A stretch of 64,000 bases of DNA, taken from Mycobacterium aquaticum (lineage in GTDB: Bacteria > Actinomycetota > Actinomycetes > Mycobacteriales > Mycobacteriaceae). Below are positions 59,508-64,000 of the stretch, piece by piece (within the stretch, counting starts at the first letter, position 1; each line of letters starts with the position of its first letter). The translations under genes were made by a program, and so were the position numbers. The stretch lies in contig NZ_MVHF01000014.1 of the NCBI RefSeq assembly GCF_002086485.1, positions 79,127 through 143,126 on the forward strand. The letters run 5' to 3'. Below the pieces are notes generated by a model that saw only the letters and a list, made by a program, of their open reading frames with translations, made no database searches and was not told the DNA's origin.

Positions 59508-60224
59508 ATGGCGGGCATGGACAGTTCTGCCGGTGGGGGTTCCCCCCGAGTGCTCGTGGTGGATGACGACCCCGACGTTCTCGCCTCGTTGGAGCGTGGG
59601 TTGCGGCTGTCCGGGTTCGACGTGTCGACCGCAGTCGACGGCGCCGAAGCACTGCGCAGCGCCACCGAAACCCGGCCCGACGCGATCGTGCTCGACATCA
59701 ACATGCCCGTGCTCGACGGGGTGAGCGTCGTGACGGCCCTGCGCGCCATGGACAACGACGTTCCCGTGTGCGTGCTTTCGGCGCGCAGCAGCGTCGACGA
59801 CCGCGTCGCCGGGCTGGAGGCGGGCGCGGACGACTATCTCGTGAAGCCGTTCGTGCTGGCCGAGTTGGTCGCCCGGGTGAAGGCCCTGCTGCGCAGGCGC
59901 GGCTCGTCGGCCACCTTCTCGTCGGAGACCATCCAGGTGGGGCCGCTCGAAGTGGACATCCCGGGCAGGCGCGCGCGGGTCAACGGCGTCGACGTGGATC
60001 TGACCAAGCGGGAATTCGACCTGCTGGCGGTGCTCGCCGAACACAAGACCGCCGTGCTGTCGCGCGCGCAGCTGCTGGAACTGGTGTGGGGCTACGACTT
60101 CGCCGCCGACACCAACGTCGTCGACGTGTTCATCGGGTATCTCCGCCGCAAGCTGGAGGCCGGCGGTGCGCCGAGGCTGCTGCACACCGTGCGCGGGGTG
60201 GGCTTCGTGTTGAGGACCCAGTAG
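59508..60224 (+). CDS. prrA: response regulator PrrA
   Basis: A 238-aa OmpR-type response regulator nearly identical to M. tuberculosis PrrA as I recall it. The receiver domain starts PRVLVVDDDPDVLASLERGL, with phospho-Asp in VLDINMPVLDG (about residue 62) and Lys in LVKPFVLAEL. The winged-helix domain ends RLLHTVRGVGFVLRTQ. It partners PrrB and controls respiration, nitrogen and redox genes; PrrAB is reported as essential in M. tuberculosis. ATG 59508 gives the MAGMD start; ATG 59517 is three codons in. Confidence 0.95.
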   Translation: MAGMDSSAGGGSPRVLVVDDDPDVLASLERGLRLSGFDVSTAVDGAEALRSATETRPDAIVLDINMPVLDGVSVVTALRAMDNDVPVCVLSARSSVDDRVAGLEAGADDYLVKPFVLAELVARVKALLRRRGSSATFSSETIQVGPLEVDIPGRRARVNGVDVDLTKREFDLLAVLAEHKTAVLSRAQLLELVWGYDFAADTNVVDVFIGYLRRKLEAGGAPRLLHTVRGVGFVLRTQ

Positions 60225-60230
60225 CGACAT

Positions 60231-60286
60231 GACGAGCGCTTGCGCGAGGAATCACAGGGCGACGACGAGCGCTTGCGCGAGGAATC
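60231..60286. repeat. 23-bp direct repeat between prrA and prrB
   Basis: Two exact copies of a 23-bp unit (GACGAGCGCTTGCGC... ending GAGGAATC) at 60231-60253 and 60264-60286, separated by ACAGGGCGAC, a 33-bp period. The second copy carries the GAGGAATC that serves as prrB's ribosome site (about 60279-60286). Confidence 0.8.
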
Positions 60287-60293
60287 GATAGCC

Positions 60294-61634
60294 ATGAGCG
60301 TGCTCACCCGGATCTTCCGCCGCACCCCGTCGCTGCGGACCCGGGTGGCGTTCGCGACGGCGATCGGCGCGGCCATCGTCGTCATCATCGTCGGCACCAT
60401 CGTGTGGGTCGGCATCACCAACGACCGCAAGGAACGGCTGGACCGGCGCCTCGACGAGGCAGCCGGATTCGCCGTGCCGTTCCTGCCGCGCGGCCTGCAC
60501 GAGATCCCGCGCTCCCCCAGCGAACAGGACGCCGTCATCACCGTGCGGCAGGCCGGCGCCGTCACCTCCAATTCGACGGTGATCCTGCCCGAGCTGCCTG
60601 CGGGCTACGCCGACACCGAGATCGACGGCGTGCGCTGGCGCGTGCGCACAGTGCAGATCCCGGCACCCGGACCCATGTGGGTGGCGGTCGGCGCGACGTA
60701 CGACGCCACCATCGCCGACACCAACAACCTGCACCGCCGGGTCATCGTGATCTGCGTGTTCGCCATCAGCGCGGCGACCGTACTGGGCTGGGTGCTTGCC
60801 GCTTTCGCGGTGCGGCCGCTCAAACGGCTGGCCCAGCAGACCCGGCAGATCGACGCGGGCGACGAGGCACCCGACGTCGAGGTCCGGGGTGCCACGGAAG
60901 CCGTCGAGATCGCCGATGCCGTCAACGGCATGCTCCAGCGCATCTGGTCCGAGCAGGACCGCACCAAGGCCGCGCTGGCCTCGGCACGCGACTTCGCGGC
61001 GGTGTCCGCCCACGAGTTGCGCACGCCGCTCACCGCGATGCGCACCAATCTGGAAGTGCTGGCCACCCTGGACCTGCCCGACGAGCAGCGCAAGGAAGTG
61101 GTCAACGACGTGATCCGCACCCAGTCGCGGATCGAGGCGACGCTGGGCGCGCTGGAACGGTTGGCGCAGGGCGAGCTCACCACCACCGACGACCACGTCA
61201 CCGTCGACATCACCGAGCTGCTCGACCGGGCGGCCCACGACGCCAGGCGGGTGTACCCGGATCTCGATGTGTCCCAAGCCCCGACGCCGACGGTGATCAT
61301 CGTGGGCCTGCCGACCGGCCTGCGGCTCGCCGTGGACAACGCCATCGCCAACGCGGTCAAACACGGCGGGGCGACCCGGGTGCAGCTGTCCGCCGTCAGC
61401 TCACGCGCCGGGGTGGAGATCGCCGTCGACGACGACGGGGTCGGAGTACCCGAGGAAGAGCGAACCCTGGTGTTCGACCGGTTCTCGCGGGGATCGACGG
61501 CGTCGCGCTCGGGTTCTGGCCTTGGCCTGGCCCTGGTGGCCCAGCAAGCCGAATTGCACGGCGGCACAGCCAGTTTGGAGTCAAGCCCGCTGGGCGGCGC
61601 CCGGCTGGTGCTGCGTCTGCCGGGGCCGCATTAA
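60294..61634 (+). CDS. prrB: sensor histidine kinase PrrB
   Basis: A 446-aa sensor kinase, the same length as M. tuberculosis PrrB. Two membrane helices (about residues 22-42 and 150-172) flank an extracytoplasmic sensor. A HAMP segment follows, then the H-box DFAAVSAHELRTPLTAMRTN with the phospho-accepting His, the N-box VDNAIANAVKHGG, and G-boxes IAVDDDGVGVP and GSGLGLALV. ATG 60294 starts MSVLTRIF, matching the homologue; the frame is open back through the direct repeat. It phosphorylates PrrA. Confidence 0.95.
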   Translation: MSVLTRIFRRTPSLRTRVAFATAIGAAIVVIIVGTIVWVGITNDRKERLDRRLDEAAGFAVPFLPRGLHEIPRSPSEQDAVITVRQAGAVTSNSTVILPELPAGYADTEIDGVRWRVRTVQIPAPGPMWVAVGATYDATIADTNNLHRRVIVICVFAISAATVLGWVLAAFAVRPLKRLAQQTRQIDAGDEAPDVEVRGATEAVEIADAVNGMLQRIWSEQDRTKAALASARDFAAVSAHELRTPLTAMRTNLEVLATLDLPDEQRKEVVNDVIRTQSRIEATLGALERLAQGELTTTDDHVTVDITELLDRAAHDARRVYPDLDVSQAPTPTVIIVGLPTGLRLAVDNAIANAVKHGGATRVQLSAVSSRAGVEIAVDDDGVGVPEEERTLVFDRFSRGSTASRSGSGLGLALVAQQAELHGGTASLESSPLGGARLVLRLPGPH

Positions 61635-61657
61635 CCCTGCGCGGGCGAGAGCCTTCG

Positions 61658-62020
61658 TCAGCGGACGGCGAGCAAATCGATGACGAAGATCAGCGTCTTA
61701 CCTGACAGCCGGTGGCCGGAGCCTGCCGGACCGTATGCCTGTGCGGGTGGGATCACCAGTTTGCGACGTCCGCCGACCCGCATGCCCGGGATACCGTCCT
61801 GCCAGCCCTGGATCAGCCCGCGCAGCGGGAACTCGATCGACTCCCCGCGATTCCACGAGCTGTCGAATTCCTCGCCGGTGTCGTACTCGACGCCGACGTA
61901 GTGCACCTCGACGTTTCCGCCGGGTACCGCCTCGGCACCGTCGCCGACCACCAGGTCGGTGATCACCAGTTCGGCGGGGGCCGGGCCGTCCGGAAATTCG
62001 ATCTCAGGTTTTGTACTCAC
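61658..62020 (-). CDS. FKBP-type peptidyl-prolyl isomerase
   Basis: A 120-aa single-domain FKBP. Family residues are visible in VEVHYVGVEYDTGEEFDSSW, FPLRGLIQGWQDGIPGMRVG, GRRKLVIPPAQAYG and the closing LIFVIDLLAV. It catalyses proline isomerisation in protein folding, probably in the cytosol, as no signal peptide is seen. I use GTG 62020 (VSTKPEIEFPDG), the usual start for actinobacterial homologues. It converges with prrB, leaving 23 bases. Confidence 0.9.
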   Translation of the reverse strand: MSTKPEIEFPDGPAPAELVITDLVVGDGAEAVPGGNVEVHYVGVEYDTGEEFDSSWNRGESIEFPLRGLIQGWQDGIPGMRVGGRRKLVIPPAQAYGPAGSGHRLSGKTLIFVIDLLAVR

Positions 62021-62051
62021 CGGACCAACCGTAGTCGGGCAGACTGGCCAG

Positions 62052-62300
62052 GTGGCCAAAGATCAGGACATCCTCGCCGAAGTTCACCGACTCGTCGCCG
62101 AGGAGCAGGAGCTGCGGGGCAAGCTGCAGCGCAGAGAGATCGACGAGACCGAGGAGCGCCGGCGGCTGCAGTCGCTGGAGGTAGCCCTGGACCAGTGCTG
62201 GGATCTGCTGCGGCAGCGCCGCGCGTTGCGGGAGACCGGGCAGGACCCGCGGGAGGCCAGAGTGCGTCCGGCCGACGAGGTCGAAGGCTACCGAGGCTGA
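62052..62300 (+). CDS. DUF2630 family protein (Rv0898c homologue)
   Basis: An 82-aa, mostly helical, highly charged protein: QDILAEVHRLVAEEQELRGK, then EERRRLQSLEVALDQCWDLL, and ending RPADEVEGYRG. It matches the small conserved actinobacterial DUF2630 family, to which Rv0898c (87 aa) belongs. A helical hairpin or coiled coil is likely. GTG 62052 is divergent from the FKBP gene by 31 bases; no ribosome site is clear, so the transcript may be leaderless. Function unknown. Confidence 0.83.
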   Translation: MAKDQDILAEVHRLVAEEQELRGKLQRREIDETEERRRLQSLEVALDQCWDLLRQRRALRETGQDPREARVRPADEVEGYRG

Positions 62301-62313
62301 CAAGGCGAGCGCG

Positions 62314-63870
62314 ATGAGTGAGAAACGATTCGACGTAGTCGTCGTCGGCGGTGGGCACAACGGCTTGGTGGCCGCGGCGTATCTGGCCCGTGCCGGTCGT
62401 CGGGTCCAGCTGCTCGAACGCCTCGACCATGTCGGCGGGGCTGCGGTGTCCGCGCACGCCTTCGATGGGGTCGACGCCCGGTTGTCGCGGTACTCGTATC
62501 TGGTCAGCCTGTTGCCGCAGCGCATCATCGACGATCTGGGCGCCCGCATCCGGCTGGCCCGGCGCAGCTACTCGTCGTACACCCCCGATCCGGCCACCGG
62601 CGGCCGCACGGGCCTGCTCATCGGTCCCAACTCGACCTTCGCCGCGATCGGCGCCGAGGCCGACGCCGCAGGCTTCGACGACTTCTACCGCCGCGCATCG
62701 CTCATCACCAAGCGGATCTGGCCCACCCTGCTGCAGCCTCTGTGCACCCGGGCCGAGCTGCGAAGCCAGGTGCTGGCCGGCCAGGACAGCGCTGCTGCGG
62801 CGGCCTGGGAGGCCCTGGTCGACCGGCCGATCGGCGCAGCCATCACCGAGGCCGTCGACAACGATCTGGTGCGCGGGGTGTTGGCCACCGACGCCCTGAT
62901 CGGCACCTTCGCCGACGTGGACGATGCGTCTCTCATCCAGAACATCTGCTTCCTGTACCACCTGGTCGGCGGCGGGACGGGTGACTGGGACGTGCCGATC
63001 GGCGGCATGGGTGCGGTGACCGGGGCGCTGGCCGCCGCCGCGGCCGGCTTCGGCGCCGAAATCGTCACCGGCGCAGAGGTTTACGCGGTCGATCCGGATG
63101 GCGAGGTGCGGTACCGCAAGGACGGGGCCGCGCAACGGGTCGAGGCCGATGTGGTGCTGGCCAACGTGACACCCACCGTGCTGGCGGGCCTGCTCGGTGA
63201 ACCGGCGCCCGAGAGCGCACCCGGGGCTCAGGTGAAGGTGAACCTGATGCTGCACCGATTGCCCCGGCTGCGCGACGACAGCGTGACGCCGCAGCAGGCG
63301 TTCGGCGGCACCTTCCACATCAACGAGACCTACAGCCAGCTGGGCAGCGCGTACAAGACGGCGGCCGACGGCTCGGTGCCCGATCCCCTGCCGTGTGAGA
63401 TCTACTGTCATTCGCTGACCGATCCGACGATCCTGTCCGAGCAGCTGCGGGCCGCAGGCGCTCAGACGTTGACGGTGTTCGGCCTGCATACCCCACATGC
63501 GCTGGCTTCCGGCGATCCCGATCGGATGCGGGACCGGCTCACCTCGGCGGTGTTGAACTCGCTGAATTCTGTTCTGGCCGAACCGATCCAGGATGTCCTG
63601 ATGGAGGACTCCGCGGGCCGGTTGTGCATCGAGGCCAAGACAACGGTGGATCTGGATGCGGCGCTGGGTATGACGGCGGGCAACATCTTCCACGGCGCGT
63701 TGCGCTGGCCGTTCGCCGAGGCGGACGAGCCGCTGGACACCCCGGCCCGCCGCTGGGGTGTCGCGACCGCCCACGATCGAATCCTGCTGTGCGGCTCCGG
63801 TTCTCACCGCGGCGGTGCGGTATCGGGCATCGGCGGGCACAACGCGGCGATGGCCGTGCTGGAGTCCTGA
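62314..63870 (+). CDS. phytoene-desaturase-like FAD oxidoreductase (Rv0897c homologue)
   Basis: A 518-aa flavoprotein. The N-terminal dinucleotide motif is FDVVVVGGGHNGLVAAAYLA with LLERLDHVGGAAVS. The C-terminus closes with LCGSGSHRGGAVSGIGGHNA, the FAD-binding end motif of carotenoid/retinol-type desaturases. It resembles Rv0897c (535 aa). The substrate could be a carotenoid-like or polyprenyl lipid, but it is not known. It begins 13 bases after the DUF2630 gene, in an operon-like arrangement. Confidence 0.88.
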   Translation: MSEKRFDVVVVGGGHNGLVAAAYLARAGRRVQLLERLDHVGGAAVSAHAFDGVDARLSRYSYLVSLLPQRIIDDLGARIRLARRSYSSYTPDPATGGRTGLLIGPNSTFAAIGAEADAAGFDDFYRRASLITKRIWPTLLQPLCTRAELRSQVLAGQDSAAAAAWEALVDRPIGAAITEAVDNDLVRGVLATDALIGTFADVDDASLIQNICFLYHLVGGGTGDWDVPIGGMGAVTGALAAAAAGFGAEIVTGAEVYAVDPDGEVRYRKDGAAQRVEADVVLANVTPTVLAGLLGEPAPESAPGAQVKVNLMLHRLPRLRDDSVTPQQAFGGTFHINETYSQLGSAYKTAADGSVPDPLPCEIYCHSLTDPTILSEQLRAAGAQTLTVFGLHTPHALASGDPDRMRDRLTSAVLNSLNSVLAEPIQDVLMEDSAGRLCIEAKTTVDLDAALGMTAGNIFHGALRWPFAEADEPLDTPARRWGVATAHDRILLCGSGSHRGGAVSGIGGHNAAMAVLES

Positions 63871-63932
63871 CGCGGCCGCGTCGATCCAACCCCTGACGCG
63901 GCAGCGTCGATCTGCGTCCTGACGCGGCCGCG
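63866..63932. repeat. 26-bp tandem repeat across the oxidoreductase stop
   Basis: CCTGACGCGGCCGCGTCGAT(C) at 63866, CCTGACGCGGCAGCGTCGAT(C) at 63892 and a third, partial copy at 63918 are spaced exactly 26 bases. The first unit includes the TGA stop of the preceding gene. Confidence 0.8.
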
Positions 63933-64000
63933 CCCCCCCGCGGGGGGCGCGGGCGCCGGGGGTTTGTGTGGGGCGAAGCCCGGGGCGCGCGGGTGAGAAA
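63931..64000. other. low-complexity GC-rich end, possible contig edge
   Basis: The last 70 bases contain runs of C and G (for example CCCCCCC and GGGGGG) followed by GGGGGTTTGTGTGGGG, unlike the rest of the window. I see no coding potential. It looks like poor-quality sequence at an assembly end, though a real GC-rich hairpin is possible. Confidence 0.5.

Noticed and set aside
1..64000. tRNA, rRNA, insertion sequences, phage genes and CRISPR arrays
   Set aside because: Looked for and not recognised: no transposase or integrase motifs, no regular spacer-repeat arrays and no tRNA-like cloverleaf noticed by eye. A dedicated search could still find a small RNA.

Overview
The window is high-GC DNA from a fast-growing mycobacterium (Mycobacterium sensu lato / Mycolicibacterium). 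Two conserved blocks follow the gene order I recall for the M. tuberculosis Rv0897c-Rv0910 region: 21.5-29.6 kb holds homologues of Rv0910-Rv0909-ctpE-Rv0907-Rv0906-echA6-accD3, and 59.5-63.9 kb holds prrA-prrB, an Rv0898c-like DUF2630 protein and an Rv0897c-like oxidoreductase. An frdABCD operon of the M. tuberculosis type is also present. About 30 kb of accessory genes separates accD3 from prrA. No tRNA, rRNA, CRISPR array, prophage or insertion sequence was recognised, and no gene-free gap exceeds 300 bases.

Left part (0-8.1 kb): a tightly overlapping operon (end of an unknown gene, GntR/UTRA regulator, acyl-CoA synthetase, SDR, second acyl-CoA synthetase) is followed by a CRP-like site, a small Cys/His protein and frdABCD.

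8.1-21.4 kb is a coherent, locally regulated catabolic island. It holds an ABC importer of the ribose type (its permease carries an in-frame stop), an aldehyde dehydrogenase, a ROK/NagC-type regulator, a five-gene operon and a divergent MFS symporter. The operon encodes a TIM-barrel 'PEP hydrolase-like' protein, an SDR, a UPF0261/Tm-1-like protein, a Gfo/Idh/MocA oxidoreductase and a mycofactocin-type SDR. Four copies of one 25-bp palindromic operator (arms ATATACGTTGA and TCGACGTATAT around TTT) sit before the transcription units. Two mirrored CRP-like sites lie beside the two operators of the divergent 19.8-20.0 kb promoter region. The substrate is unknown.

21.4-30.3 kb: an Rv0909/Rv0910-type toxin-antitoxin pair (antitoxin only 59 aa), the CtpE P-type ATPase, a beta-lactamase-fold lipoprotein, an NAPE-PLD-like MBL protein, EchA6 and the divergent AccD3.

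30.3-38.6 kb: an amine-catabolic cluster. A copper (TPQ) amine oxidase is encoded with an amino-acid/amine permease and two small membrane proteins, one Met/His-rich, next to a phenylacetaldehyde-dehydrogenase-like ALDH, a second permease and an IclR regulator. A repeated operator-like motif (TTCTCA-TT-TGAGAA) occurs only in the two control regions.

38.7-59.4 kb: two acyl-CoA synthetases with a divergent GAF/LuxR regulator; a TetR regulator with twin operators and a divergent FAD monooxygenase plus epoxide hydrolase; a DUF1254 protein; a four-gene cluster of exported/membrane His/Met-rich proteins (YtkA/FixH-like), possibly metal trafficking; three ABC exporter half-transporters; a GRDP-like protein next to a Cys/Gly-tailed membrane protein; a split chromate transporter; and a phospholipase-D-like protein. 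A family of intergenic hairpins sharing a GGCGTGTCG loop marks three gene ends. The final ~70 bases are low-complexity and look like a contig edge.
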